A DNA stretch of 64,000 nt, taken from NCBI GenBank assembly GCA_046329195.1, contig JAXLVB010000003.1, positions 868,001 through 932,000 of the forward strand, read 5' to 3'. The position numbers and the translations under genes were made by a program. Source of the DNA: JAXLVB01 sp046329195. GTDB lineage: Bacteria; Bacteroidota; Bacteroidia; Cytophagales; Spirosomataceae. The notes beneath the pieces were generated by a model, which was not told the origin of the DNA, did no database searches, and was given only the letters and a program-made list of their open reading frames with translations. Positions 27,401 through 35,485 of the stretch are shown piece by piece (position 1 is the first letter of the stretch; every line of letters starts with the position of its first letter).

Positions 27401-27612
27401 TTAGCTGGCGCATTAATCGAATAATTACCGTTAGCATCGGTTACGGCACCCGTAGTAGAGCCTACTACTACAACGTTGACACCCGGCAGGCCCTGTCCGT
27501 CTTTAGACGACGTGACCGTACCCGTGACCCGTTGCTGGGCAAAAACAGATAGGCTTGTGATTACGAACCATAGAGGTATCAGTAACCTTTTCACGTAAAA
27601 TTGTTTTTTCAT
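24442..27612 (-). CDS. SusC/RagA-type TonB-linked outer-membrane transporter
   Basis: Outer-membrane active transporter of 1056 residues. It has a signal peptide (about 1-25, FAQQ), a carboxypeptidase-D-like regulatory domain (about 27-105, GLPGVNVVVVGSTTG), the TonB box region (LEEVVVTALG near 106), a plug domain (about 115-255, ending LKGATAAALYGSRAKDG) and a 22-strand barrel. It forms the SusCD pair with the next gene. No terminator was found in the 104 bp between gnd and susC, so the gntK-gnd-susC-susD genes may be one operon. Confidence 0.95.
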   Translation of the reverse strand: MKKQFYVKRLLIPLWFVITSLSVFAQQRVTGTVTSSKDGQGLPGVNVVVVGSTTGAVTDANGNYSINAPANGTLQFRYIGFVSQDVKINNRSRVDVSLQEDAKALEEVVVTALGIKKDAKKLGYATATVNAEAITENRTPNFVNTLQGKIAGVNISGLGTGPGGTSKIRIRGQSSISGQNNPLIVINGVPIDNTNFGTNPGNAGADNSIGVRGGGNTSDGGDGLSSINPDDIESMTVLKGATAAALYGSRAKDGVLMITTKSKGSGRGIGVTYNTNFTNETPLDFTDYQYEYGQGENGVRPTTPNPTSGQWSFGEKFQPGMTQVLFDGVTVPYAPVYNRIRNFFRDGSNFTNTVSISTANDKGGLNLSFANMDSKGIVPNNTFNRKTINLGFAYDLSSQLSVAGNINYSNEYNKNPPNIANQDNSIPTALYNLANSMPLDLLEAKKFNADGNEFVYSRFLNRTNPYFTLSQQFQNIRRDRLFGNVSVKYKILPWLFVQGRVGQDFWSRDQDYNNFPTGQASLAAAPAGFVNGVYTQESRRFRETNMDILISASKTFGDFGIDLNVGGNQMYRRSDLNSVQVTDFVVRGLYTVMNGRVKDPIYGLSERAVNSVYGSGEFSYKNFVFINVTARNDWFSTLSPENRSILYPSLSGSFVFSQAFENMPRWLSFGKLRAAYAEVGSDTDVSPYSNNLFYGINSNLFANPSGAGQPVGGSQGTTVPNAGLRPMRIAESEIGLELKLFNNRLGIDFAAYQKITTDQIVSAQISDASGFVSTLINSGRSQNRGVEMLINIVPIKTKAFQWDITFNGSYNKTKVLSLLTDNPGERITVGTHVFNGELRQVVGEEMGQIYGFGFRRDSQGRMVFGGNGIPLRTADLISYGSALPKWVGGINNAFNYKGVSLSFLIDFKLGNMMLSGTNFNAVRHGLHKMTLDGRDGGVLGVGVNDKGEVNTVKAPVQDYWSVVRSLALIEPVVYNGGYWKLRQITAGYDFTKFLPKNFPIKAVKLSFVANNVLLLKKWVPNIDPESFGYSSDNLAGMESTGLPTTRSMGFNLNVKF

Positions 27613-27716
27613 AGTGAAAATAGTGTTTAGAAATTAGAGGAGATAAGGACAAATAGGTTAAAAGGTTGAAAATCAAAAAACTTACTGATACTAATTTATT
27701 TAACAAATACTTATAC

Positions 27717-28613
27717 TTATTTTTCGACTACGGCATGGCCTCCAAACTCGTTGCGAAGCGCTGCCACTACTTTGCCTGCAAACGAGTCGTCCTGCAACGA
27801 ACGATACCGCATCAGCAACGACAAGGCAATGACGGGCGTCGGAACGCCTAAGTCGAGTGCGGTTTCGAGTGTCCACTTGCCTTCGCCCGATGAGTGCATG
27901 ACCCCTCGGATGGCCTCCAACTGTGGGTCTTTGGCAAAAGCATTGGCCGTGAGCTCCATGAGCCAGCTCCGTACTACGGAGCCATGATTAAACAAGGTAG
28001 CAATGGCCTGAAAATCGAGGTCGTATTGACTTTTTTCAAATACCTCAAAGCCTTCGGCAATGGCCTGCATCATGCCGTATTCAATTCCATTGTGCACCAT
28101 CTTGACAAAATGCCCACTACCCGATGGTCCTGTGTAGAGGTAACCGTTAGGAATAGCGATAGCCTTAAACACAGCTTCTACTTGCTCAAAGGCTGCTTTG
28201 TCGCCTCCTATCATAGCACAAACCCCATGCCGAGCACCACTGACGCCGCCGCTAGTACCACAGTCTAAAAGCTGAATACCCTTTTGGCTAAGCTGCTTAT
28301 ATCGGCGAACTGAATCCTTGAAATTGGAATTACCCCCTTCTATCAAAATATCACCTGCCGACAGATGGGGAGTGAGTTGCTCAATGACGGTATCTACTAC
28401 GGGACCAGCCGGAATCATTAACCAAATCACACGAGGAGTAGCAAGTTGTGTAGTTAAATCCACTAAACTATCCGCCGTTGCCACGCCTTCGGCAGCCACC
28501 CGCTGGCGACTTTCTTCGGCTACGTCAAAAGCTACTACTTCAAAGCCCTTATCTCTGAGGTTTAGTGCTAAGGGAAAACCCATTTTTCCTAATCCTACCA
28601 GTCCGATTTGCAT
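27717..28613 (-). CDS. gnd: 6-phosphogluconate dehydrogenase, decarboxylating (short YqeC-like form)
   Basis: Oxidises 6-phosphogluconate to ribulose-5-phosphate and CO2. The 298-residue size matches the short, typically NAD-dependent Gnd type (YqeC/GntZ), not the 470-residue enzyme. The Rossmann motif GLVGLGKMG is at 4-12, the substrate-binding GTSGGVSGARHG is near 118-129, and MVHNGIEYGMMQ, with the catalytic-Lys position as in the family, is near 171-182. It follows gluconokinase on the same strand after 84 bp, giving both steps from gluconate into the pentose phosphate pathway. Confidence 0.92.
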   Translation of the reverse strand: MQIGLVGLGKMGFPLALNLRDKGFEVVAFDVAEESRQRVAAEGVATADSLVDLTTQLATPRVIWLMIPAGPVVDTVIEQLTPHLSAGDILIEGGNSNFKDSVRRYKQLSQKGIQLLDCGTSGGVSGARHGVCAMIGGDKAAFEQVEAVFKAIAIPNGYLYTGPSGSGHFVKMVHNGIEYGMMQAIAEGFEVFEKSQYDLDFQAIATLFNHGSVVRSWLMELTANAFAKDPQLEAIRGVMHSSGEGKWTLETALDLGVPTPVIALSLLMRYRSLQDDSFAGKVVAALRNEFGGHAVVEK

Positions 28614-28697
28614 ACTATCGTGTTGAGTTTATAGTGAGGGTCAATCCTTTACTAGCTCAATCCCTCGTCGTCAATTTTATTTTTGAAACAAAAGGTA

Positions 28698-30143
28698 TTA
28701 AAGCACCTTAGTTTGCTCGTACAACTGCTTAAACCGACCCAACTGCGTGGCATAGAAATCGGTAGAAGTTTGTTGTGGGGCAAAAATCACCATAGGCGGA
28801 TGCTCAGGCAAATGTTCAAAACTATCGGCAAACCCAAGTGCCCACATAGCCAGCATAGTAGCCCCCCAAGCCGAGTGTTCATTGGTTTGGGTAATGTGCA
28901 CGTGTGCTCCTAACACATCGGAGAGCAGCTGCATCACCACCGGCGAGGTAGCCAGCCCCCCGCCTACTTTTACTTGCTCAATGGGCTGATTGCCCAAAGC
29001 CGTAACCGACTCCGCTATATACCTCACATTGAGCAAGATGCCCTCCATGACGGCTCTAGCAAAGTGGGTACGAGTATGGTGCATGGTCATCCCATGAAAA
29101 ACACCCGTAGCGCCGGCATTCCAGACAGGTGCTCGTTCGCCCTGTAGGTAGGGAATAAACAAAAGGCCATCGGCACCCGGGTGGGCATTTTGGAGCCACT
29201 CATAAAAAGTACCAAAATTGTTATCTGCAAAGTTTTTGACAAACCACTCGGCAACAATACCGCCATTGTTGGAGCCACCCCCTAGCACGTATTTTTGAGG
29301 TGCTACATAATAGCAAAAAGTCCGTCCGCTTGGGTCAGTAAGGGGAGTCTCTCGCAACGCACGAGCTGCCGCACTGGTTCCGACGGTTACGGCCATGGTG
29401 TCTGGATACACGGCTCCAGAACCCAGCGTGGCCAAGCATCCGTCGCTGGCACCAATCACTAGGGGTGTTCCTTTCGGAAATAACTCGTCTGTGACACATT
29501 CTCGCACTGTAAGCGTATCTACCATTGCTGGCAGGCGCTTGATGTCCAAATCAATGGCCTTGAGGGCATCGCAAGACCACTGGTGAGTCGCTAAGTTGAA
29601 CATTCCGGTAGCGCCACCTACCGAATAGTCGGTTTCAAACACACCCGTTAGTTTGTACCAAATCCATTCTTTAATACCTACAAATAGATCTGCTTCACGC
29701 CACCAAGTAGGCTGATGCTGCTTGGCCCAAAGGAGTTTGGCAAAGGGCGTCATCGGATGGAGCGGTACGCCCGATTGTTGATAAAACGTATCTCCATTGT
29801 GTTGAAGATACTGACTGACGATATGGTCTGCTCGATTATCAGACCATATCATCATGTCGGTGAGTGGGCGGCCTTTGTTATCAATAGGAAGCAGCGTGTG
29901 CATGGCACTGCTCATGCCAACGCCTGCTAATTCGTACGAACGGCCAACCGTTTCTAATACTCGCCTCACTGCCGATTTCACCGCTTGCCAAATGGTTTCT
30001 GGCTTTTGAACCGACTGATGTGCCCCCGGATAAAACGTTGGATACGACACACCTGACGACAAAAGCGTATTGCCCCGTTGGTCAAAGGCAACCACCTTAG
30101 TGCTGGACGTACCAAGATCAAGCCCGATGAAATAGGGATCCAT
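28698..30143 (-). CDS. gntK: FGGY-family gluconokinase
   Basis: Phosphorylates gluconate to 6-phosphogluconate using ATP. The 481-residue protein has the FGGY N-terminal domain (LGLDLGTSSTKVVAFD-type phosphate-1 motif near 7-21) and the C-terminal domain with VKVGGGLATSPVVMQLLSD near 397-415. It resembles Bacillus-type GntK more than xylulokinase (SAMHTLLPID and GVFETDYSVGGATGMFN), and the adjacent gnd strongly favours gluconate. It is the first gene of the minus-strand group; a possible -7 element, TATTTTTG on the minus strand, lies at 30228-30235. Confidence 0.88.
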   Translation of the reverse strand: MDPYFIGLDLGTSSTKVVAFDQRGNTLLSSGVSYPTFYPGAHQSVQKPETIWQAVKSAVRRVLETVGRSYELAGVGMSSAMHTLLPIDNKGRPLTDMMIWSDNRADHIVSQYLQHNGDTFYQQSGVPLHPMTPFAKLLWAKQHQPTWWREADLFVGIKEWIWYKLTGVFETDYSVGGATGMFNLATHQWSCDALKAIDLDIKRLPAMVDTLTVRECVTDELFPKGTPLVIGASDGCLATLGSGAVYPDTMAVTVGTSAAARALRETPLTDPSGRTFCYYVAPQKYVLGGGSNNGGIVAEWFVKNFADNNFGTFYEWLQNAHPGADGLLFIPYLQGERAPVWNAGATGVFHGMTMHHTRTHFARAVMEGILLNVRYIAESVTALGNQPIEQVKVGGGLATSPVVMQLLSDVLGAHVHITQTNEHSAWGATMLAMWALGFADSFEHLPEHPPMVIFAPQQTSTDFYATQLGRFKQLYEQTKVL

Positions 30144-30421
30144 TGAAAACGAGTCTTTTGGTTGTTTAGAGGATAAGTAGGCTTCAACAAGTTAGTTTTA
30201 GCATTACAAAGGTCGGCACTGCAAGACCAAAAATATTGTATTATTTGTGTAAGTTTTTGTAAAAATTAGGCATTTATAAAAATTTTGTCTTGTCATAATA
30301 CTACAAATGAATAGAGAAAAACCCAAAAACATGGATGGTGTTTAGCCCATCGGCTAGATAGCACTCCCAAATCGCTTTATAGGTACTGTGAAAATCAATC
30401 TGTTAGTCCCAAGTAGATCTT

Positions 30422-31339
30422 CTACTGCCGAAACTGCTTCGGCGTAAGCCCTGTGGCTTGTTTGAAGAAATGGTTGAAATGAGCGGCATCGGTGAAGTGT
30501 AACTCAAAGGCAATCTCCGAAATAGTCTTACTGGTATATTTGAGCAATGACTTGGCTTCCACCAACAAGGCTTCTTGGATAATGGCACTTGCCGTTTGGC
30601 CACTTTGCTGCTTGACCAAGCGGTTGAGGTGACTTGGCGACAGGTTAAGTTTTTCAGCATAGACATTCACACTTCTAATCTCACGGAAGTGCGCCTCAAC
30701 CAGTGCTTTAAATCGGTTGCTGATTTCGTTGTTACTACGCTGGTCTTCTGACCCGAATTCTAACTGCTGGCGAGTATAGCTCCGATGCGCTGTGATAAAA
30801 AGCTGGAACAGGTACGTACCAATCATCCATTCTCGGTTCGGCACGTTGCGGCGGAGCTCGCCTTCCATTTTCAAGAACAAATCTCGGATTTCGGCAGACT
30901 CATCAGCATTAAGCTCAAAAAATGGAACCCCTTCCGAAGAAAAAAACGGGAATTGCCCCTTCATTCGGCTGAACGTGGGCACTACTTTTTCAATGAAGGC
31001 TTGTGTAAAATACAAATAGTAACCATAAAGCCCAGGGCTTGGCTCGCTCCACGAAAACACGCTACTCAATGACTTAAAATGAAGTGAATTAGCCGAATGA
31101 ACAAAGGGCTTGGTATTGATTTCGACATTCAGCGAGCCCGTCAGCACAAACCCTACGGCATAAAAATCAGTTTTGCAAGGGGCTAGTTGAGCTTGCATCC
31201 CAACCGTCGAAAACAGACGAAAGCCGTCTATGTTATAAATTCCTTGGCTAGTATTACTGCCAAAACTATCGCCCTCCTCTACCCGATGGTAAGTATCAAA
31301 CGTATCAAAGTGGTATGTGGGAACAGTTGGCGTTTTCAT
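30422..31339 (-). CDS. AraC-family transcriptional regulator
   Basis: About 305 residues: an N-terminal cupin-like effector domain (residues 1-170) and a C-terminal AraC DNA-binding domain with two helix-turn-helix units (NVYAEKLNLSPSHLNRLVKQ and ISEIAFELHFTDAAHFNHFF), ending in TGLTPKQFRQ. The frame is open back to 31420, but the cupin consensus begins at the Met at 31339 (MKTPTVPTYHFDTF), so I chose it; a 333-residue form is possible. It lies 278 bp upstream of gntK and divergent from a GMC oxidoreductase, and may regulate either. Confidence 0.88.
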   Translation of the reverse strand: MKTPTVPTYHFDTFDTYHRVEEGDSFGSNTSQGIYNIDGFRLFSTVGMQAQLAPCKTDFYAVGFVLTGSLNVEINTKPFVHSANSLHFKSLSSVFSWSEPSPGLYGYYLYFTQAFIEKVVPTFSRMKGQFPFFSSEGVPFFELNADESAEIRDLFLKMEGELRRNVPNREWMIGTYLFQLFITAHRSYTRQQLEFGSEDQRSNNEISNRFKALVEAHFREIRSVNVYAEKLNLSPSHLNRLVKQQSGQTASAIIQEALLVEAKSLLKYTSKTISEIAFELHFTDAAHFNHFFKQATGLTPKQFRQ

Positions 31340-31458
31340 AGTGGGCAAATCAGCCACGAAGTTCCATAGTTTTATAGAAGATTCCCTATTGTATTCCCTA
31401 TTCATACCCCTACAAAGCATGATAGATTACTATCCAAAAGTATAGCAATATTTTGACT

Positions 31459-31488
31459 TTTGCTTGGACTATTTGATTCGTACATTTG
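31459..31488 (+). promoter_or_regulatory. Bacteroidota-type promoter of the first GMC gene
   Basis: TTTG at 31459-31462, an 18-bp spacer and TACATTTG at 31481-31488. Transcription from it would start near 31495, so the in-frame ATG at 31460 would not be on the message, and 31535 is the real start. Confidence 0.65.
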
Positions 31489-31534
31489 TAGCAGCCACTT
31501 ACTGGCTGAACACCTTAGTAACCCCTCTAAACGA

Positions 31535-33238
31535 ATGAATCTGACTGGAAAAGCCAAAGCGCAGCAAACATTTGACGCCATTGTGATTGGAACAGGCATT
31601 AGTGGTGGCTGGGCCATGAAAGAACTCACCGAAAAGGGACTCACTGTATTGGCCCTCGAACGGGGACGCATGGTTGAGCACGTGACCGACTACCCCACTA
31701 CCCTCTTGAAGCCTTGGGAAATGCCCCACCGAGGCAGACTTTCGGAGCAATTGTTCAACGATAACCCCATCATAGGCCGTTGTTATGCCTTTGACGAACA
31801 CCGTCAGCATTTTTTCGTGAAAGATAACGAGCATCCTTACATCCAAGAAAAACCGTTTGATTGGATTCGGGGCTATCAGGTTGGGGGTAAGTCGCTGATG
31901 TGGGCTCGCTGGACACAACGCTGGGGAGAGCATGATTTTGAGGCCAACGCCAAAGAAGGCGTAGGGGTGGATTGGCCCATTCGGTATCAAGATATAGCGC
32001 CTTGGTATAGCTATGTAGAGAAGTTTGCAGGCATCAGTGGCAATCGAGATGGCTTGCCGCAGGTGCCGGATGGGGAGTTTTTGCCACCGATGGAGATGAA
32101 CTGCCTCGAAAAACATGTTAAAACGCAAATTGAATCAAAATTCAAAGGCCGTAACTTGATTATCAGTCGAACGGCCAATCTGTCTAAGGCACAATCCCAT
32201 CATATTGCCTTGGGCCGTGGCGACTGCCAGTACCGCAACCTTTGTGACAGAGGCTGCCCCTTTGGTGGTTATTTCAGCACCAATTCGGCTACGCTTCCGG
32301 CGGCAGTACGTACGGGCAAGCTCACGTTACGACCCAATTCGGTGGTACAGAGCATTATATATGACGAACAAAAAGGGCGAGCCTCGGGCGTTCGGGTCAT
32401 TGATGCGGTGACCAAGCAGACGACGGAGTACTACGCCAAAATTATTTTTGTGAACGCCGCCTGTCTGAATACCAATTTGTTGCTACTCAACTCCACGTCC
32501 AATCGGTTTCCGAACGGCCTAGGCAACGACAGTGGCGTGCTGGGTCACTATGTGATGGCTCACAACTACCGAGTGCGAGCTGGTGGCATTTATGAAGGCT
32601 TCAATGACAAGTACTATGCGGGGCGGCGGCCAACGGGGGTGTATTTGCCTCGCTTCCGAAACTTTGGCAACGATAAGCAAACGGCCTTCTTGCGAGGTTA
32701 TGCTTTGTCGGGTGGAGGTGGCCGTGGTAGAGGCTCAGCCGATGGTTTTGGGGCTGATTTTAAGCAAAAGCTCACCGAAGTAGGGCCTTGGAACTTTGGT
32801 TTTACGGCTATGGGCGAAATGCTCCCTTATGAAGACAATCGGGTGTGGCTCGACAAAACTCAAAAAGATGCTTGGGGAATGCCTCTTGTCCACATCAAGG
32901 TGGAGTGGAAGGCCAACGAAGATGCTATGAGCAAAGACGCTCAAGAACAAATGAAAGAGATGCTGGAAGCATCGGGTTTGAAAAACGTATGGTCGGCAGA
33001 CAACCACCAAGCCCCTGGGCTCGACATCCACGAAATGGGCGGCTGTCGGATGGGCCGTGACCCGAAGACTTCGATGCTCAATGCCTTCAATCAGATGCAC
33101 GCTGTCAAAAACGTATTTGTGACCGATGGCGCCAGCATGACTTCTACGGCTTGCCAAAACCCTTCTATCACGTACATGGCACTCACCGCCAGAGCCGCCG
33201 ACTACGCCGTGAAGGAACTCAAGAAACAGAATATTTGA
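31535..33238 (+). CDS. GMC-family FAD-dependent oxidoreductase (sugar/alcohol dehydrogenase)
   Basis: A 567-residue flavoprotein close to the catalytic subunit of membrane-linked gluconate/glucose dehydrogenases. The FAD motif GTGISG is at 19-24, and the C-terminal GMC domain carries HEMGGCRMG and NPSITYMALTARAADYA. A C-x5-C-x3-C motif at residues 231, 237 and 241 (CQYRNLCDRGC) matches the [3Fe-4S]-binding pattern reported for bacterial FAD-glucose dehydrogenases. It has no signal peptide and no adjacent subunit 3; it is a paralogue of the gene at 46984 with the same Cys positions. It is divergent from the AraC regulator. Confidence 0.9.
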   Translation: MNLTGKAKAQQTFDAIVIGTGISGGWAMKELTEKGLTVLALERGRMVEHVTDYPTTLLKPWEMPHRGRLSEQLFNDNPIIGRCYAFDEHRQHFFVKDNEHPYIQEKPFDWIRGYQVGGKSLMWARWTQRWGEHDFEANAKEGVGVDWPIRYQDIAPWYSYVEKFAGISGNRDGLPQVPDGEFLPPMEMNCLEKHVKTQIESKFKGRNLIISRTANLSKAQSHHIALGRGDCQYRNLCDRGCPFGGYFSTNSATLPAAVRTGKLTLRPNSVVQSIIYDEQKGRASGVRVIDAVTKQTTEYYAKIIFVNAACLNTNLLLLNSTSNRFPNGLGNDSGVLGHYVMAHNYRVRAGGIYEGFNDKYYAGRRPTGVYLPRFRNFGNDKQTAFLRGYALSGGGGRGRGSADGFGADFKQKLTEVGPWNFGFTAMGEMLPYEDNRVWLDKTQKDAWGMPLVHIKVEWKANEDAMSKDAQEQMKEMLEASGLKNVWSADNHQAPGLDIHEMGGCRMGRDPKTSMLNAFNQMHAVKNVFVTDGASMTSTACQNPSITYMALTARAADYAVKELKKQNI

Positions 33239-33256
33239 GAAGAACAGAGGATAAAC

Positions 33257-33290
33257 AAAAAGCCTGATGAGTGTGCTCATCAGGCTTTTA
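33257..33290 (+). terminator. Rho-independent terminator after the first GMC gene
   Basis: AAAAGCCTGATGAG pairs perfectly with CTCATCAGGCTTTT (33276-33289) around TGTG, 18 bp after the stop, and ends in a T-run. Confidence 0.88.
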
Positions 33291-33328
33291 CTTTGTTGGA
33301 TATCGTAAGTAGCGTAACCTATTTTTCG

Positions 33329-33625
33329 CTACTTTCTGAATAATTCTTCAACATTTGCTAAAATTTCACAATCACAAAAGCCACCATTTTCCTCCAACCA
33401 GTCCAACACTTTCTCAATATCTTCAATTTCATTATCTCTTAAAAATTGAAGCGTTAATTTACTTGTATGGTCACAACCATGTTCTTCTAAGTGAATATCA
33501 AGAACATCAAACAAATTATCAAATACGTCTTTGCTAATAGGCAAACCTTGCTCAAACTCGTGCTGTTGCTTTTCTCGCAATTCATTTAAGATTAGTTTTC
33601 TACGCTTTTTTTCATTCTTATCCAT
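33329..33625 (-). CDS. DUF2695 family protein
   Basis: A 98-residue protein with a basic N-terminus (MDKNEKKRRKLILNEL), an acidic middle, and a conserved C-terminal block with CDHTSKLTLQFL and LEENGGFCDCEILANVEE. The C-D-H and C-D-C residues may bind a metal, by appearance only. I recall this domain as DUF2695; its function is unknown. It converges with the GMC gene across the terminator. Confidence 0.75.
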   Translation of the reverse strand: MDKNEKKRRKLILNELREKQQHEFEQGLPISKDVFDNLFDVLDIHLEEHGCDHTSKLTLQFLRDNEIEDIEKVLDWLEENGGFCDCEILANVEELFRK

Positions 33626-33756
33626 GCTTTATTTACACCTTTACCTATAACCTGTTTGAATTTTTAGACAGTATTTTTAAGAAACAATTCATCTTTTCCA
33701 CAAAAGGCAAGATACTAATATTCAATCTTTTACCTCTCACCTTCTTATTCCTTTCC

Positions 33757-34203
33757 TTACTGCTTCGTTCCCGAATACACATACCCAAACGTACCCGTGG
33801 TGTTTTTCTCGGTAAGCAAAAAATCAAGTTTTTTATCAGTCAACGTGCCTGAGCCACTGTATTCACTACCCGAAACGGTCTGCTTGGCAATCGTGATGGT
33901 GTTGCCATTGATCGTAGCAATAATTCCGGCTACGCTACCCAAATTCCCAAAATTTAACGTCACGCTTACTTGATCGGCCTTTGAGGTAGCAGCAATTTCT
34001 ACATACATAGGGTCAATCTCGATAATACCCGATAATTTCCCTTTAAACTTGCCAATAAACCCACTTGTGGGCGTTGTTGGTGTGGACGGGTTCGTCGTCG
34101 AAGTCGAAGAAGGGGGCTGTATATAATCATCTTTACAACCCGTTACTACCAATGCTACTAATACTACCAGCCACAGCGCCTTTGCTCTCACGTTCTGAAT
34201 CAT
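33757..34203 (-). CDS. Small lipoprotein of unknown function
   Basis: 148 residues with a signal peptide and lipobox ending at Cys23 (VVTGC), then a Ser/Thr/Pro-rich linker (about 33-47) and a compact beta-rich domain (about 48-148) containing the repeated pattern GKFKGKLSG and SGTLTDKKLDFLLTE. I recognise no family. Probably in the outer membrane or periplasm. It lies upstream of DUF2695 on the same strand and downstream of the ABC efflux genes' end region. Confidence 0.75.
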   Translation of the reverse strand: MIQNVRAKALWLVVLVALVVTGCKDDYIQPPSSTSTTNPSTPTTPTSGFIGKFKGKLSGIIEIDPMYVEIAATSKADQVSVTLNFGNLGSVAGIIATINGNTITIAKQTVSGSEYSGSGTLTDKKLDFLLTEKNTTGTFGYVYSGTKQ

Positions 34204-34245
34204 GGTATGCTCAATGCTTATGTATGAAAATTAGGTTAATTCAAG

Positions 34246-34267
34246 TAGCCTGTCAGGGGACAGGCTA
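34246..34267. repeat. Tetraloop palindrome TAGCCTGTC-AGGG-GACAGGCTA
   Basis: Perfect 9-bp arms around four bases, in the gap between the lipoprotein gene (starting at 34203) and the permease stop (34370). Its arms are related to 16050-16073 and its core to 22637 and 54087. Confidence 0.7.
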
Positions 34268-34369
34268 TGGGAAAGTACTTAAAATTAGTGCATAGATAGT
34301 ATTTTTTTCAGTCAAAACTACAGATACAAGTGTATTTTTTGTCGAAGCGATTAGCGAAGGAGCGTTTGC

Positions 34370-35485
34370 CTAAACTGTTTTGCGGTATCGCCAAATCGCC
34401 AGTCCGTTGATGGCTATGCCAAGGCCCAGTAGGCTCAAAAACTGCTGCTTCACTTCGTCGAAGTTGCTACCTTTAAGCATGATGTTGCGGGATACTTCGA
34501 TGATGTATCTGAGTGGATTAAACCAGTTGAGTACTTGCGCCCAAGTAGGCATGTTTTCGGTAGAAGAGAATAAGCCGCTCAACAAAATGAACAATACCAA
34601 CACAAAAAATGCCACAAACATGGCCTGCTGCATGGTATCGGAGGTGTTAGAGATGAGCAAACCGATGCCTACACTCAACAGCAAAAACAACAAGGCAAAT
34701 AGGTATAGTAGCGGAAGGCTACCTTCGAGGGGTACTTTGAAAAGAAACCGTCCGATGCAAAGACCCATCGTAAACTGTACCAGCCCAATCACAACAAATG
34801 GAATCTGCTTGCCCAAGATAAATTGATACTTTTTGATCGGTGTTACGTTGAGTTGTTCCATCGTACCAATTTCTTTTTCTCGAACGATATTAAGCGCCGC
34901 AATGAGTCCCCCCACCAGCAGCAGCAACTCAAACAAAATTCCCGGCACCATAAACGTCTTGTACTCCAGCCGAGGGTTGTACCAATACTGGTTCGTGATT
35001 TCGATGGGCTGAGTCATACCCTTGGGCATTGATAGGCTCTCGATACGAATGTCGGCATTGAAATCTCGAATAATAGTAGTAGCATAGCTATTGACAATGC
35101 CCGCCTTGGAACCGTCGATGGCATTGATGAGCAGTTGCACCCCAGCACCGTTGTCACGGTACAAATCTCGCTCAAGGTGAGGCGGAATACGGAGCAGTAA
35201 ATCAGCCTTGTCTTCGATTAAATACTGCTCGGCTTCTTTGACCGAAGTGGCGTAGCCTGCCAATTTGAAGTTATCAATGTACTCAAACTTTTGAATGAGT
35301 CGCTGCGAAAAACTACTGTGGTCGTCGTCTATGACCACAATGTTGAGGTTCTTGACTTCAAAATTAGCGGCAAACGACAGCAAGATAAGCTGCATAATGG
35401 GTACCATGACCATCATCCGAAGCAGCACACTATTTCGGAATATCTGCTTGAATTCTTTTTCGACAATAAAGAAAATACTGTTCAT
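34370..35485 (-). CDS. ABC-2 type drug efflux permease (YbhR-like)
   Basis: Inner-membrane permease of 371 residues: one N-terminal helix, a large periplasmic domain (about 45-180), then five C-terminal helices with the ABC-2 signature pattern RYIIEVSRNIMLKG near residue 325. Its ATG overlaps the stop of the upstream permease (35482-35485, ATGA type), so the two are translationally coupled and likely form a heterodimer. It is the last gene of the seven-gene efflux set. Confidence 0.9.
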   Translation of the reverse strand: MNSIFFIVEKEFKQIFRNSVLLRMMVMVPIMQLILLSFAANFEVKNLNIVVIDDDHSSFSQRLIQKFEYIDNFKLAGYATSVKEAEQYLIEDKADLLLRIPPHLERDLYRDNGAGVQLLINAIDGSKAGIVNSYATTIIRDFNADIRIESLSMPKGMTQPIEITNQYWYNPRLEYKTFMVPGILFELLLLVGGLIAALNIVREKEIGTMEQLNVTPIKKYQFILGKQIPFVVIGLVQFTMGLCIGRFLFKVPLEGSLPLLYLFALLFLLLSVGIGLLISNTSDTMQQAMFVAFFVLVLFILLSGLFSSTENMPTWAQVLNWFNPLRYIIEVSRNIMLKGSNFDEVKQQFLSLLGLGIAINGLAIWRYRKTV

